Origin: Xanthomonas arboricola pv. guizotiae
Lineage (GTDB): Bacteria; Pseudomonadota; Gammaproteobacteria; Xanthomonadales; Xanthomonadaceae
Direction of reading: 5' to 3'
Assembly: GCF_002940205.1 (NCBI RefSeq)
Contig: NZ_MDSK01000008.1
Location: 62,001 to 126,000 of the forward strand
Length of the DNA: 64,000 bases
In this document: piece after piece, positions 17,444-27,103 of the stretch
Layout of the letters: every line of letters starts with the position of its first letter
How positions within the stretch are numbered: the stretch's first letter is position 1
Translations under genes and position numbers: made by a program
Notes under the pieces: generated by a model
Told to the model about the DNA's origin: nothing
Databases searched by the model: none
The model's input: only the letters and a program-made list of their open reading frames with translations

Positions 17444-19459
17444 TCAGCGCCAGATCTTCAACTGCTCGGCGTCCACGCGCTGCATCGGCTGGCCGGCCTT
17501 GCAGCTGAACGCCGCACCGAACTCCGGCAGGTTGGACAGCGGGCCGTTGGTGCGCCACTGGCCCGGCGCCCGGATGTCGGCGCTGGCGCGCTGCACCGCT
17601 TCGTTAGGCGACAGCTGCTGGGCCCACAAGCCGGCCCAGGCGGTGAAGAAGGCCTGCTTGTCGGCCTCGGTGGCTGCCGGCTGCGCCTTGCTGAAGGCCT
17701 GCCAGGCCAGTTCGACGCCGGCCAGATCGGCCAGGTTTTCTTCGGCGGTCTGCGCGCCGTTGACCTTGACGTTGGGCACGCCCGGGTACGGGTAGGCAGC
17801 AAACTGGCTAGCCACCTTGCCGCTCAGCAGGGTCCAGCTGGTCTTCTCGGCCGGCGTCCACCAGCTGCGCAACTCGCCCCTGGCGTCCACCAGCGAGCCC
17901 TTGGCGTCGATGGCGCGGGTGATTTCGTGGGCGACCAGCGCGCCATAAGCGCCGTACTGCGCAGCCGGCGTGCCGCCGGCGGCGAGCACCGGCGGCTGCA
18001 GCACGGCGGCGGTGACGATCAGGCGGTTCTGCGCAATGTCGTAGGCCACCGCCGGCTGCTGCGGCAGCACGTCCCAGCGACGGTCGGCGTTGCCCTTGCC
18101 GATGCGCTTCATCTCCTCGCGGTGACGCCAGGTCGAGGCGATCAGCATGTTGCCGCCGAAGCTGCCGCGGCCCATCGGCTGCACGGTGTAATCCAGATCG
18201 CGACGCGGCGCGCCGACCTCGATCTTCATCGCCGCCAGCTTGGCCTTGGCTTCGGCGATCACCTCGCCGTTGCCCCAGCCGGTGCGCTCCAGCGCGGCCA
18301 GCTGCGCGTCGCGCACCTGGTCGGCGATGGCTTCGGCCTGCCGGCGCATGTCGCTGCTCAGATAACGCGCCACGTATTCGCGGCCGAGCATCGGGCCGGC
18401 GGCGACGTTGATCGCGTCCAGCACCTGCTGCCAGCGCTGCGGCGGCAGCGCATCGCCACGCAGCAGACGGCCGCGGAACTGGTATTCGGCATCGTGGAAG
18501 CTCTTGGACAGGTACGGTGCCATGGCATCGCCCACGCGCCAGCGCAGATAGGCCTTCCACTGGTCCGGCTTGATGCTGACGATCATGCTGTCGAGCTGCT
18601 TGAACATGGCCGGGTCGGCCATCGACACCAGGTCGTCCTTGACGCCCTGCGCTTCCAGGAAGTCGGCCAGGCGCAGATTCTTGTACTGCTTGGTCAGCTC
18701 CTTGGTGGCGATCGGCGCGTAGTTGTTGAACGGGTTGTTGATGCCCTGCACCGACTGCGCGCTGCGCGCCAGCGCGGTCTCGATCTGCAGCACGGAGGCG
18801 GCATCGGCGTCGAGCTTGTCGGCCGGCGTGCCGGTCAGCGCCAGGATCTGCTTGACGTAGGCGCGGTAGCGGCCCATCAGCGCCTGGGTGTCGGCGTCGG
18901 TGCGGGTGTAGAAGGCCGGGTCGGGCAGGCCCATGCCGCCCTGCATGAAATACCCGATATGGCGATCGAGTGCCTTCAGGTCCACGTCCGGGCCGAAATT
19001 GAAGCCGACCGGGATGCCGACCTGATGCAATGCGGCGATCGAAGCGGGCACATCCTTGGCCTTCTTGATCGCGTCGATGCGCGACAGCAAGGGAGCGATG
19101 GGGTTGGAGCCGTCCTTCTCGACGGAGGCTTCGTCCAGGCCGCTGGCCCAGAAGTCGCCGAGCAGTTTCTGCACGTTGCCCTGCGGGGCCTTCATCGAGG
19201 CGTCGAGCAATTCGCGCTGCTGCTGCAGCGCGCGCTCGGACAACTGGCCCAGCGCGGTCACGGCGCCGGCCTGCGGTACCGGGTTGGCCTTGAGCCAGCC
19301 GGCGTTGGCATAGTCGTAGAAATCGGTGCAGGCCGCCGAGACGGCCGGAGCCTTGGGCGTTGCGGCCTTCTTCTTGCGAGCGGCGTCGGCGTCGGGGGCG
19401 GACAGCAGCGTGATCAGGCTGAAGCCAAGAGCGAGGGCAAGCGGACGAATGGTGGGCAT
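17444..19459 (-). CDS. M13 family metallopeptidase homologue with a degenerate zinc site
   Basis: A 671-aa secreted protein (signal peptide near ALGFSLITLLSAPDADA) with the whole M13/neprilysin layout: N-terminal CTDFYDYANAGW, C-terminal catalytic half, final CKAGQPMQ and KIW. The zinc motif HExxH is HEITR (511-515) here, with Arg515 (CGC) where His (CAC) is expected, and the substrate motif NAYY is replaced by VAYD. The downstream ENLAD (third ligand) is kept. It is therefore probably inactive as a peptidase or altered. The intact paralogue at 19867-21990 has HEMTH and NAYY. The frame is clean, so it is not an obvious pseudogene. Confidence 0.85.
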   Translation of the reverse strand: MPTIRPLALALGFSLITLLSAPDADAARKKKAATPKAPAVSAACTDFYDYANAGWLKANPVPQAGAVTALGQLSERALQQQRELLDASMKAPQGNVQKLLGDFWASGLDEASVEKDGSNPIAPLLSRIDAIKKAKDVPASIAALHQVGIPVGFNFGPDVDLKALDRHIGYFMQGGMGLPDPAFYTRTDADTQALMGRYRAYVKQILALTGTPADKLDADAASVLQIETALARSAQSVQGINNPFNNYAPIATKELTKQYKNLRLADFLEAQGVKDDLVSMADPAMFKQLDSMIVSIKPDQWKAYLRWRVGDAMAPYLSKSFHDAEYQFRGRLLRGDALPPQRWQQVLDAINVAAGPMLGREYVARYLSSDMRRQAEAIADQVRDAQLAALERTGWGNGEVIAEAKAKLAAMKIEVGAPRRDLDYTVQPMGRGSFGGNMLIASTWRHREEMKRIGKGNADRRWDVLPQQPAVAYDIAQNRLIVTAAVLQPPVLAAGGTPAAQYGAYGALVAHEITRAIDAKGSLVDARGELRSWWTPAEKTSWTLLSGKVASQFAAYPYPGVPNVKVNGAQTAEENLADLAGVELAWQAFSKAQPAATEADKQAFFTAWAGLWAQQLSPNEAVQRASADIRAPGQWRTNGPLSNLPEFGAAFSCKAGQPMQRVDAEQLKIWR

Positions 19460-19634
19460 CGAGAAGAAGGGTGGCCAGAGTAAAGTCGGCGGAGTTTAGC
19501 AAGGCTGCGTGCTGCGCAGGCATGCGCCCGCTGCGGTTCGTCTCCGGTACCGGCCGCCTTGCATGAACGCGACAGGCCCGCAAGCACGGGCCTGTGCATG
19601 TTGCGATCGAGCTGAAAGCGCTTGCAGCCGCCGA

Positions 19635-19727
19635 CCAGATCACCACGCGGTCTTTTTCGGCACGCACCATCGGATCACCTGCCTTGCATGCGAAGGCCTG
19701 TGCGAAGGACGGCATGTTCGAGGGTGC
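19635..19727 (-). pseudogene. C-terminal remnant of a third M13 metallopeptidase
   Basis: On the reverse strand this reads APSN, MPSFAQAFACKAGDPMVR, then AEKDRVVIW, nearly identical to the end of the intact paralogue (APSNMPAFAAAFSCKAGDAM and VVIW). The final Trp codon is followed by TCG rather than a stop, and homology ends soon upstream. It lies between the two longer M13 genes in the same orientation. The best reading is the leftover of a middle copy deleted from a tandem array. Confidence 0.75.
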
Positions 19728-19806
19728 GGCTGACTGCGGTGACGATGGCGGCGATGCATGTGGCCGGCCGTGATTCAGCCCCCGGACGCAACAGAAAAGC
19801 CGAAGG

Positions 19807-19843
19807 AAAAAAAAACGGGCGACGATCTTTCGATCGTCGCCCG
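19807..19843 (-). terminator. terminator of the intact M13 peptidase gene
   Basis: CGGGCGACGATC-TTTC-GATCGTCGCCCG is a perfect 12-bp stem; nine A bases on its left become the T run on the reverse strand. Confidence 0.88.
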
Positions 19844-19866
19844 CCAGGGTGACCGCGCTTGCGCGA

Positions 19867-21990
19867 TTACCAGATCACGACCTGCTTGTCGCCCTGACGC
19901 ACCATCGCATCGCCGGCCTTGCACGAGAACGCGGCGGCGAAGGCCGGCATGTTCGACGGCGCACCGATGGCGCGGAAGTTGGCCGGCGCGTGCGGATCGG
20001 TCTTCAGGCGCACCACCAGTTCTTCCGGAGTGAAGTTGCGGCGCCACACCGTGGCCCAGTTGAGGAAGAAGCGCTGGTCGCGGGTGATGCCGTCGGTCTT
20101 GGGGTCGTCCTTGCCGGCGGTGGCGGTCTTCATCGCGTCGTAGGCGGTGTTGAGGCCGCCCAGGTCGGCGATGTTTTCGCTCAGGGTCAGGTCGCCCTTG
20201 ACCTTGTCGCCGGCCGGGGTGCGATAGCCGTCGAACTGCGCCACCAGCTTGCCGGTGCGCGCCTTGAACGCGTCCAGATCCTTCTGCGTCCACCAACCCG
20301 GATCGGCGATGAAGTTGCCATCGGCACCGAAGCGGCTGCCCTGGTCGTCGTAGCCATGGGTCATCTCATGCCCGATCACCGCACCGATGCCGCCGTAGTT
20401 CATTTCCTCCGGCGCATTCGGGTCGAAGAATGGCGGCTGCAGGATGGCGGCCGGGAATACGATCTCGTTCTGCAACGGGTTGTAGTAGGCGTTGACGGTC
20501 TGCGGGCTCATGCCCCATTCGGTCTTGTCCACCGGCTTGCCGATCTTGGACAGGTTCCACTTGTAGTTGTACTCGGACGCGGCCATCACGTTGCCCAGGT
20601 AGCTGTCGCGGCTGGTGTTCAAGCCGTTCCACTCGCGCCACTTTTCCGGGTAGCCGATCTTGGGCGTGAAGCTTTCCCATTTGGCGATCGCCTTGGTCTT
20701 GGTCTCCGGGCTCATCCAGTCCAGCTTTTCGATGCGGGCCTTGAGCGCGGTGCGCAGATTGCTCACCAGGGTTTCCATCTTGGCCTTGGAGTCGGCCGGG
20801 AAGGCGACCTTGACGTACATCTGACCCAGCGCTTCGCCGGTCTGGCCATTGATGGTCGCCAGCACACGCTTCCAGCGCGGCTTGATCTGCTTCTGCCCGC
20901 GCAGGGTCTGGTTGTAGAACGCGAAGTTCTCATCGACGAACGGCTGGCTGAGGAACGGCGAGGCGCCATCGACGGTGTGGAAGCGCAGGTAGGCGCGCCA
21001 GATCGCCGGATCGGTGTCGGCAATCATCGTGCTCACTTCCTGGTGGAAGGCCGGGATCGCCAGCGAGAACATCTCCGGCGTGGTCACGCCCTGCGACTTG
21101 AAGAACTCGGTCCACGACCAGTTGGGGGTCAGCCTGTCGGCATCGGCCGGGGAGATCGGGTTGTAGGCCAGCGAGGCATCGCGCGACATCTGGGTGCTGG
21201 TCTTGGAGACCTTGGCCAGACGGGTCTCGAACGCGACCACCTGCTTGGCCTGCGCGGCCGCATCGGCCGCAGCCACGCCGGACAGTTCCAGCACCTTGGC
21301 TACGTGCGCCTGGTAGGCCTCCAGCTTGGCCTTGTTGGCGGCGCTGGTGTAGTACTCCGGATCCGGCAGGCCCAGGCCGCCCTGCATGGCATAGGCGATG
21401 TTCTGGCTGGATTTCTTGAAGTCGGCCTCGGCACCGAAGCTGAAGAGCTCGTTGTTGCCCTTGGCGGCGCTGCTGCGCAGATAGTCGACCAGCTTGGCCT
21501 GGTCGTTGATGGCGTCGATCGCGGCCAGTTCCGGCTTCAGCGGCTCGATGCCCTGGGCGTTGATCTTGGCCTCGTCCATGCCGGTGGACCACAGGTCGCC
21601 GACGATCTTTTCCACGCCGGTGGCGCTGGTGTCGGCCGCGGCCTGTTCGACCAGTTGCTGCTGGATCGCATTGGAGCGCTCGTCGAGCATCTCTAACGCG
21701 CCCCAGCTGGTGCGATCGCCCGGCACCGGGTTGGCGGCCAGGAACTTGGCATTGGCGTAGGCATTCAAATCCGTGCAGGCGTTGCCGTTGGTGTCCAGGT
21801 CGGCGGCGGTGAACGGGTTCACGGCCGGCAGCTTGCTATGGTCCAGGGTCAGCGCCTTGGGAGCCGCCGGGGTGGTTGCGGCGGTATCGGCCGCGGGCGC
21901 GGCCGGCGCGGCGTCTTCGGATTTCTTGCAACCGCTCAGCGCGGCGGCCACGGCCAGGGACAGGGTCAGCAAATGAGGTGTACGAATCAC
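19867..21990 (-). CDS. M13 family zinc metallopeptidase, lipoprotein
   Basis: Cleaves small peptides in the periplasm. The 707-aa protein starts at GTG 21990 with GGAG 7 bases upstream. Its signal ends in ALSGC, a lipobox, followed by an Ala/Pro/Thr linker (residues about 22-48). Catalytic residues are intact: HEMTH (541-545), ENIADLGG with the third ligand, and NAYYNP for substrate backbone binding. The C-terminus CKAGDAMVR with KQVVIW closes the active site. It is the functional copy next to a degenerate paralogue and a remnant. It diverges from the FAD oxidoreductase. Confidence 0.92.
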   Translation of the reverse strand: MIRTPHLLTLSLAVAAALSGCKKSEDAAPAAPAADTAATTPAAPKALTLDHSKLPAVNPFTAADLDTNGNACTDLNAYANAKFLAANPVPGDRTSWGALEMLDERSNAIQQQLVEQAAADTSATGVEKIVGDLWSTGMDEAKINAQGIEPLKPELAAIDAINDQAKLVDYLRSSAAKGNNELFSFGAEADFKKSSQNIAYAMQGGLGLPDPEYYTSAANKAKLEAYQAHVAKVLELSGVAAADAAAQAKQVVAFETRLAKVSKTSTQMSRDASLAYNPISPADADRLTPNWSWTEFFKSQGVTTPEMFSLAIPAFHQEVSTMIADTDPAIWRAYLRFHTVDGASPFLSQPFVDENFAFYNQTLRGQKQIKPRWKRVLATINGQTGEALGQMYVKVAFPADSKAKMETLVSNLRTALKARIEKLDWMSPETKTKAIAKWESFTPKIGYPEKWREWNGLNTSRDSYLGNVMAASEYNYKWNLSKIGKPVDKTEWGMSPQTVNAYYNPLQNEIVFPAAILQPPFFDPNAPEEMNYGGIGAVIGHEMTHGYDDQGSRFGADGNFIADPGWWTQKDLDAFKARTGKLVAQFDGYRTPAGDKVKGDLTLSENIADLGGLNTAYDAMKTATAGKDDPKTDGITRDQRFFLNWATVWRRNFTPEELVVRLKTDPHAPANFRAIGAPSNMPAFAAAFSCKAGDAMVRQGDKQVVIW

Positions 21991-22318
21991 AAAGGGCTCC
22001 AGGAGCAGATGTGGGAAGCCCCGTCGCCGGGGCTGTGGCCGGCACTCTACGCCTGCCCAGCCGGATGGCATGGTGTCGAAGGTCATGGGTGCGGCGCGTG
22101 CAGGCGGGCCGGTTGCCCGGATCGGCCGCCGTCCTGCGCCGGGAGCCGGGCCCAGCGGCAGCCCGGTGCTTGCGCGCGCCATGCGCCGGGGCGTTAGGCC
22201 ATGCTCGCCTGGCCTGGCCAGGCCTGGCCTGGCAGGCTGCGTCGATGAGCGAGCACGGTCGAGCGGGCCAGGAGCACTCGAATGCTGCGGCTGTGCAAGC
22301 AGTGCTATATACGAGCGC
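21991..22318. other. 328-bp divergent intergenic region
   Basis: Upstream region of both the M13 peptidase and the FAD oxidoreductase. It contains a short CTGGC-type repeat cluster at about 22204-22236 (TGGCCTGGCCAGGCCTGGCC and similar). No convincing -35/-10 pair and no gene were seen. Confidence 0.45.
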
Positions 22319-23914
22319 ATGCCTACCGCCTCCGAACCGTTGGATGCCCTGATCATCGGCGCCGGCCACAATGGCCTGGTCTGCGCCGCCTACCTGGCCA
22401 AAGCCGGCAAACGGGTGCTGGTGCTGGAGGCGCGCGATGTCGTCGGTGGCGCAGTGGTCACCGAAGAATTCCATCCGGGGTTTCGCAACTCGGTGGCGGC
22501 GTACACGGTGTCGTTGCTGCAACCCAAGGTCATCGCCGATCTTGCCCTGGAGCGACATGGCCTGCGCGTGGTGGCGCGCCGCATCAACAACTTTCTGCCA
22601 TTGCCGACGGGCGAGTACCTGCTGGCCGGGGCAGGGCGCACCGCCGTGGAAGTCGGCAAGTTCTCCGCGCGCGATGCCGCTGCACTGCCCGCCTATGAAG
22701 CGCGCCTGGAGCAACTGGCCGATGTCTTGCGTGCGCTGGCCTTGCAGCCACCGCCGGATGTCAGCGATGGTGGATGGCTGCGCGCGCTGCCGCAGCTGTG
22801 GCGCGCGGGCAAGCTGGGGCTGCAGCTACAGGAATTACCGCTCGCGTTGCGGCAGGAGCTGCTGGACCTGTTCACGATTTCGGCCGCCGAGTATCTGGAT
22901 CGCTGGTTCGAAAGCGCACCGATCAAGGCGCTGTTCGGCTTCGATGGCATCGTCGGCAATTACGCCAGCCCCTACACGCCGGGCACGGCCTATGTGTTGT
23001 TGCACCATGTGTTCGGACAGAGCAACGGGGTCAAAGGCGCCTGGGGGCACGCCATCGGCGGCATGGGCGCGATTACCCAGGCGATGGCCGCGAGTGCGCG
23101 CGAGTCTGGCGCGACCATTCGCACCGGCTGCGCGGTGGAGCGCGTACTGGTGGAGCAGGGACGTGCGGTTGGCGTTGTCACTGCCGAGGGCGAGACGATT
23201 CGCGCCCGTGCCGTGGTGGCCAACATCAATCCGAAGTTGCTGTATCAACGCCTGATGCAGCCGGACGACGTACCTGCGGCAACGCGCGAACGGATCGCGC
23301 ATTACCGCTGCGGATCGGGCACTTTCCGCATGAATGTCGCGCTCTCGCACCTGCCGGATTTCACCGCCTTGCCCGGCAGTGGCGATCATCTGACCGCCGG
23401 CATCATCCTGGCGCCGAGCCTGGACTACATGGATCGCGCCTGGCAGGACGCGCGCACCTGGGGCTGGTCGCGCGAGCCGGTGGTCGAGTTGCTGATTCCC
23501 AGCACGCTGGACGACACGCTGGCACCGCCCGGTCAACACGTGGCCAGCCTGTTCTGCCAGCACGTGGCACCGCAGCTGCCGGATGGCCGGCATTGGGACG
23601 ATCATCGCGAGGAAGTGGCCGAGTTGATGATCGCGACGGTCGAGCGCTACGCACCCGGATTCGCGGCCTCGGTGCTGGGCCGGCAGATCCTCAGCCCGCT
23701 CGATCTGGAACGCATCTTCGGGCTGATCGGCGGCGACATCTTCCACGGCGCCCTCAGCCTCAACCAACTCTTCAGCGCACGCCCGATGCTGGGGCAGGGC
23801 GCCTATCGCGGCGCGATTCCCGGGCTGTATCTATGCGGGTCCGGCACGCATCCCGGTGGCGGGGTGACCGGGGCGCCTGGGCATAATGCGGCGCGGGTGA
23901 TCTTGGGTGGCTGA
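22319..23914 (+). CDS. FAD/NAD(P)-dependent oxidoreductase, phytoene desaturase/PYROXD2-like
   Basis: A 531-aa flavoprotein of the carotenoid desaturase-isomerase superfamily. The N-terminal fold ALIIGAGHNGLVCAAYLAKA is the hallmark of the PYROXD2-like branch, followed by EARDVVGGAVVTEE. The C-terminal FAD-binding end is LYLCGSGTHPGGGVTGAPGH. This branch is distinct from CrtI, and no carotenoid genes neighbour it, so a carotenoid role is unlikely; its substrate is unknown. Start ATG 22319 has GAG about 5 bases upstream. A terminator for the opposite strand follows. Confidence 0.82.
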   Translation: MPTASEPLDALIIGAGHNGLVCAAYLAKAGKRVLVLEARDVVGGAVVTEEFHPGFRNSVAAYTVSLLQPKVIADLALERHGLRVVARRINNFLPLPTGEYLLAGAGRTAVEVGKFSARDAAALPAYEARLEQLADVLRALALQPPPDVSDGGWLRALPQLWRAGKLGLQLQELPLALRQELLDLFTISAAEYLDRWFESAPIKALFGFDGIVGNYASPYTPGTAYVLLHHVFGQSNGVKGAWGHAIGGMGAITQAMAASARESGATIRTGCAVERVLVEQGRAVGVVTAEGETIRARAVVANINPKLLYQRLMQPDDVPAATRERIAHYRCGSGTFRMNVALSHLPDFTALPGSGDHLTAGIILAPSLDYMDRAWQDARTWGWSREPVVELLIPSTLDDTLAPPGQHVASLFCQHVAPQLPDGRHWDDHREEVAELMIATVERYAPGFAASVLGRQILSPLDLERIFGLIGGDIFHGALSLNQLFSARPMLGQGAYRGAIPGLYLCGSGTHPGGGVTGAPGHNAARVILGG

Positions 23915-23935
23915 TGCTGCCAGCGATGGCAGCCC

Positions 23936-23962
23936 AAAAAAAGGCCCCGGAAGACCGGGGCC
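23936..23962 (-). terminator. terminator of the TonB-dependent receptor gene
   Basis: GGCCCCGG-AAGA-CCGGGGCC stem; seven A bases to its left form the T run on the reverse strand. Confidence 0.85.
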
Positions 23963-24028
23963 AGAGGCAGTACGTCTGGAGGGTGAAGGTGAGTGAACCC
24001 ACCTTCGCCTTTGCACGCGATCAAACAA

Positions 24029-27000
24029 TCAGAAATCGTAGGACGCTGTCAGACGCATGTAGCGCGGCTGGTTGTAGCTCCAGGCTTCGGTGCCAAGCCC
24101 ATACGTGTTGGACACGGTTCGGCGAGTGACTTCATTAGTGCTGGAGACGCGATTGACCGAACGGTCATTCAGTACATTGAATACATTCAGCGAAAACGCC
24201 AACTTGTGATCGGCGAAGCCTGGACGATACGTGACGCCTAGATCGAGATTTTTGATCCATGGAGTCTCGCCAGCGCCGCCCGCAGAGACAGGTTGACCAT
24301 AGCAGTAGTGATACGACGAACCATAACCGACCGGATCGTAATTCACCGCTGCAGCGTCAGGGCCGGCGTAATAACCCAGGCACGACTTCGGCGTGCCCGA
24401 CATCACCCTGAGCGTGGCAGATGCCAGCCATTCTGGAGTGAATTGGTAGGCGCCGAACGCCTTCAACTGATGGCGACGATCGTTGGCCAGATTGCCACCG
24501 GCGTAGTACATCAGCTGGGCTGCGTCCCAATCCTGGGTTTTGGAAATGTCTGCTTGCCCAAGATCCGACTTCACCTGCCCTTCGGTGTTGCCGTACAGGT
24601 GCGACCAGGTGTAGTCGACACGGCCATACCACTTTTCATCGAAGGGATGCTCGATGAATAGATCCACGGCAACGTAGTTGCGCTTGGCCTTGTCGGTGAA
24701 GCCCCAATCGGACTGCGACATCCGCAGCTGGGTGTAGCCAGAGCCATCGGTGTTGGCAAGGTTGTAGGTATTGGTTTCGCCAGGGTTGAACATTACGCAA
24801 CCAGGAATGGTCACGCTACTCGGGTCGCCGCCAGCTGCTTCCAACGTATCGGACATGCGTCCTGGATCGCAGACATCGTCGATCGCGGTCTGCAATTTAC
24901 GGTAGGTGACTTTGGCGCCTGAATTCCACTTCTCGCCAAGCGTCTTTTCGAAGCCGATCAGGAATTCGTCTTGATACTGCGACTTCAGATCGCCTGGTGC
25001 GAACGAGTTCGGATCCGGGGCTTGACCATATTCACCATTGGAGGAAACCGGGCCGGGGCCGAGTGCAGCCAGTCCGGTCGGTTCGCCATTGGCGTCGATC
25101 CCGGTGTAAGTAAAATATTCGTTCGTGAACGTCGAGGCCGATGCCCCGCGAATGGCGACCTGATTGGGCAGCGCCAGATAGTAGCGACCGACATTGGCGA
25201 ACACCTTGAAGGAAGAGTCGCCAAAGACATCCCAGCTCACCCCGACGCGCGGAGCCCACTGGTCACCACTATCCACGTAAGCCACATGATCGCTGTTGTA
25301 GTTGGTGAACTTGTCGTTGCGGATACCCAGCGTGAGGAGCCAGTGATCGTTGACCTGCCACCGATCTTCCAAGTAATAGGCCTTCTGCTCGACGGCCATG
25401 CTGGTGACTGTGGTGAGGATACGGCGGTTCACGAAGTAGCCATTACCTCCGGAGGGGCCAACGCCCAGAGCACCATTGATGGGTTCGCTGGGATCGTCCT
25501 GCCTGCCGTAGATCCAGCGATACCCTGGACCACTGGTAAATACGCCTTCGTCGTAAGCATTGAAGTACATATTATCCACGCCGGCGGTCAAATCATGATC
25601 GCCCAGACGATAGTTCAGCTCCAGGCGCAGATTGCGGCTCTTATTGATCGGGTCTGCTGCCTTGACGGTCGTGGTGGCCTGCCCGTTGGTGATTCGCCGA
25701 CCTCCGGTGATTGCGGGGTCCTGTAGAGCCGAACTGGCGATGTTGGGCAATACCGATGCACCGGGGTTGAACTGTTGGTTGTGCTGAGTATCGCGTCCCC
25801 ACGTTGCATTGAGGGTCAGGTCGTCTGTGATGTAACTGGTGAACTTGACGATATCGACACTATCTTTGAGCTTGTACGTATCCGTGAACAAGCCTGAAGG
25901 GCCCTGATCCGTAAGTGTTGCATAGTCATAGTTGTTGTATACGCCAGAACGTCGGTCGTTATTTTCAATGCGCGTATATTCTAAAATATTGCTGTCATTG
26001 ATATTCCAGTCCAGTTTTCCGTAGAACTTCGGCGAACTGTTCTCATAATGGTTGCGTCCCTGGTCGCTGGCGGCCGTCGCAATATTGGTGGTTGCTCCGT
26101 CGACCTTGTCCGTCTCGCCGGCCACGAACAGGAACAGGCGATCCTCAATCAGCGGGCCACCCGCGTACGCGCTGTAAACGGTTCTGTTCTGCACGTCGCC
26201 CTTGCCGCGGCGATAGATCGTGCCGGGCAGTTCGTCATCTTCATAACCATAATTCGCCGGTAGTTCGCTATTCGGATACCAAGCATCGCCGCGTGAGCTC
26301 GCCAGCGATTTCGGTTCCCATACCGCCTGCGCTCCGAAATGCCACTCGTTGGTGCCGCGCTTGCCCACCTGGCTGATGACGCCGCCGGTCGAGCGGCCGT
26401 ATTTTGCGCTGTAACCGCCTGTATAGGTTTCCTGCTGGTCGATGGCGCCGTAAGGCAGGCTGAGCCCGCCGAGGTTGTTGAAAGGGTTGGTGACGTTGAC
26501 GCCGTTGATGTAATAAGCGTTTTCCGTCACACCCGCGCCGCCAAAGGAGATGGTGGAGCGCGAGCCGTTATTGAAAGCACCGCTTCCGGAGATGGCACCC
26601 GGAGCCAACAACGCAATCGCTTCGGCGCTGCGTCCCAGCGGCAGTGTGGCCAGCTGCTCGGAGGTGATTACCGAGCGGGAGCTGGTCGAGCTCACATCGA
26701 TCTTGGGTGCGTTGGCTGCGGTCACCGTGATCGCGCCTAGCGTGGTCGTATCGGCGTTGCCTGCGGCGCTGGCGCCAGCGAACGACACCTCGGTGCCGGA
26801 TCCTACGCGCAACTGCACGTTCTTGCGGGTGTCCACGACCTGATCGCCGCGCTTCAGGGTGACGGTGTAGGCGCCAACCGGCAACGAGCCGAGGTTGTAG
26901 CGGCCATTGGCGTCGACGGTGATGGTGCGGCTGAGGCCGGTGTCGCTCTGCACGACAATCGTGCTGCCGGCTTCGGACGGGGCGCTGCCGTAAATGCTGC

Positions 27001-27103
27001 CGGTGGTGCTCTGCGCGTAGACCGCGCCGTTGGTTAGGCATGCACCGAGCACGACGGCTAGGGCGGTGCGTTTGAGGACTTGGCGACGAAACTGCTTGCT
27101 CAT
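24029..27103 (-). CDS. TonB-dependent outer-membrane receptor, Oar-like with a carboxypeptidase-regulatory domain
   Basis: A 1024-aa outer-membrane protein. It has a signal peptide ending AVYA-QS, then a carboxypeptidase-regulatory/CNA-B-like domain (residues about 35-105, GRYNLGSLPVGAYTVTL), then the plug (ITSEQLATLPLGRSAEAIALL, then FGGAGVTENAYYINGVN) and a C-terminal beta-barrel ending in an aromatic residue (RLTASYDF). The family imports bulky nutrients or siderophores powered by TonB, and Oar-type members may handle large polymers or proteins; the substrate is unknown here. ATG 27103 has AAGG just upstream. The barrel half (about 24-26.3 kb) looks less GC-biased than neighbouring genes, with rarer codons such as AAT and TAT, consistent with transfer. 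Confidence 0.9.
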   Translation of the reverse strand: MSKQFRRQVLKRTALAVVLGACLTNGAVYAQSTTGSIYGSAPSEAGSTIVVQSDTGLSRTITVDANGRYNLGSLPVGAYTVTLKRGDQVVDTRKNVQLRVGSGTEVSFAGASAAGNADTTTLGAITVTAANAPKIDVSSTSSRSVITSEQLATLPLGRSAEAIALLAPGAISGSGAFNNGSRSTISFGGAGVTENAYYINGVNVTNPFNNLGGLSLPYGAIDQQETYTGGYSAKYGRSTGGVISQVGKRGTNEWHFGAQAVWEPKSLASSRGDAWYPNSELPANYGYEDDELPGTIYRRGKGDVQNRTVYSAYAGGPLIEDRLFLFVAGETDKVDGATTNIATAASDQGRNHYENSSPKFYGKLDWNINDSNILEYTRIENNDRRSGVYNNYDYATLTDQGPSGLFTDTYKLKDSVDIVKFTSYITDDLTLNATWGRDTQHNQQFNPGASVLPNIASSALQDPAITGGRRITNGQATTTVKAADPINKSRNLRLELNYRLGDHDLTAGVDNMYFNAYDEGVFTSGPGYRWIYGRQDDPSEPINGALGVGPSGGNGYFVNRRILTTVTSMAVEQKAYYLEDRWQVNDHWLLTLGIRNDKFTNYNSDHVAYVDSGDQWAPRVGVSWDVFGDSSFKVFANVGRYYLALPNQVAIRGASASTFTNEYFTYTGIDANGEPTGLAALGPGPVSSNGEYGQAPDPNSFAPGDLKSQYQDEFLIGFEKTLGEKWNSGAKVTYRKLQTAIDDVCDPGRMSDTLEAAGGDPSSVTIPGCVMFNPGETNTYNLANTDGSGYTQLRMSQSDWGFTDKAKRNYVAVDLFIEHPFDEKWYGRVDYTWSHLYGNTEGQVKSDLGQADISKTQDWDAAQLMYYAGGNLANDRRHQLKAFGAYQFTPEWLASATLRVMSGTPKSCLGYYAGPDAAAVNYDPVGYGSSYHYCYGQPVSAGGAGETPWIKNLDLGVTYRPGFADHKLAFSLNVFNVLNDRSVNRVSSTNEVTRRTVSNTYGLGTEAWSYNQPRYMRLTASYDF

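Noticed and set aside
22319..23914. CrtI phytoene desaturase
   Set aside because: It belongs to the PYROXD2-like branch by its N-terminal motif and has no carotenoid neighbours.
24971..25726. Plus-strand open frame inside the TonB receptor
   Set aside because: Shadow frame; the reverse strand encodes a continuous receptor barrel.
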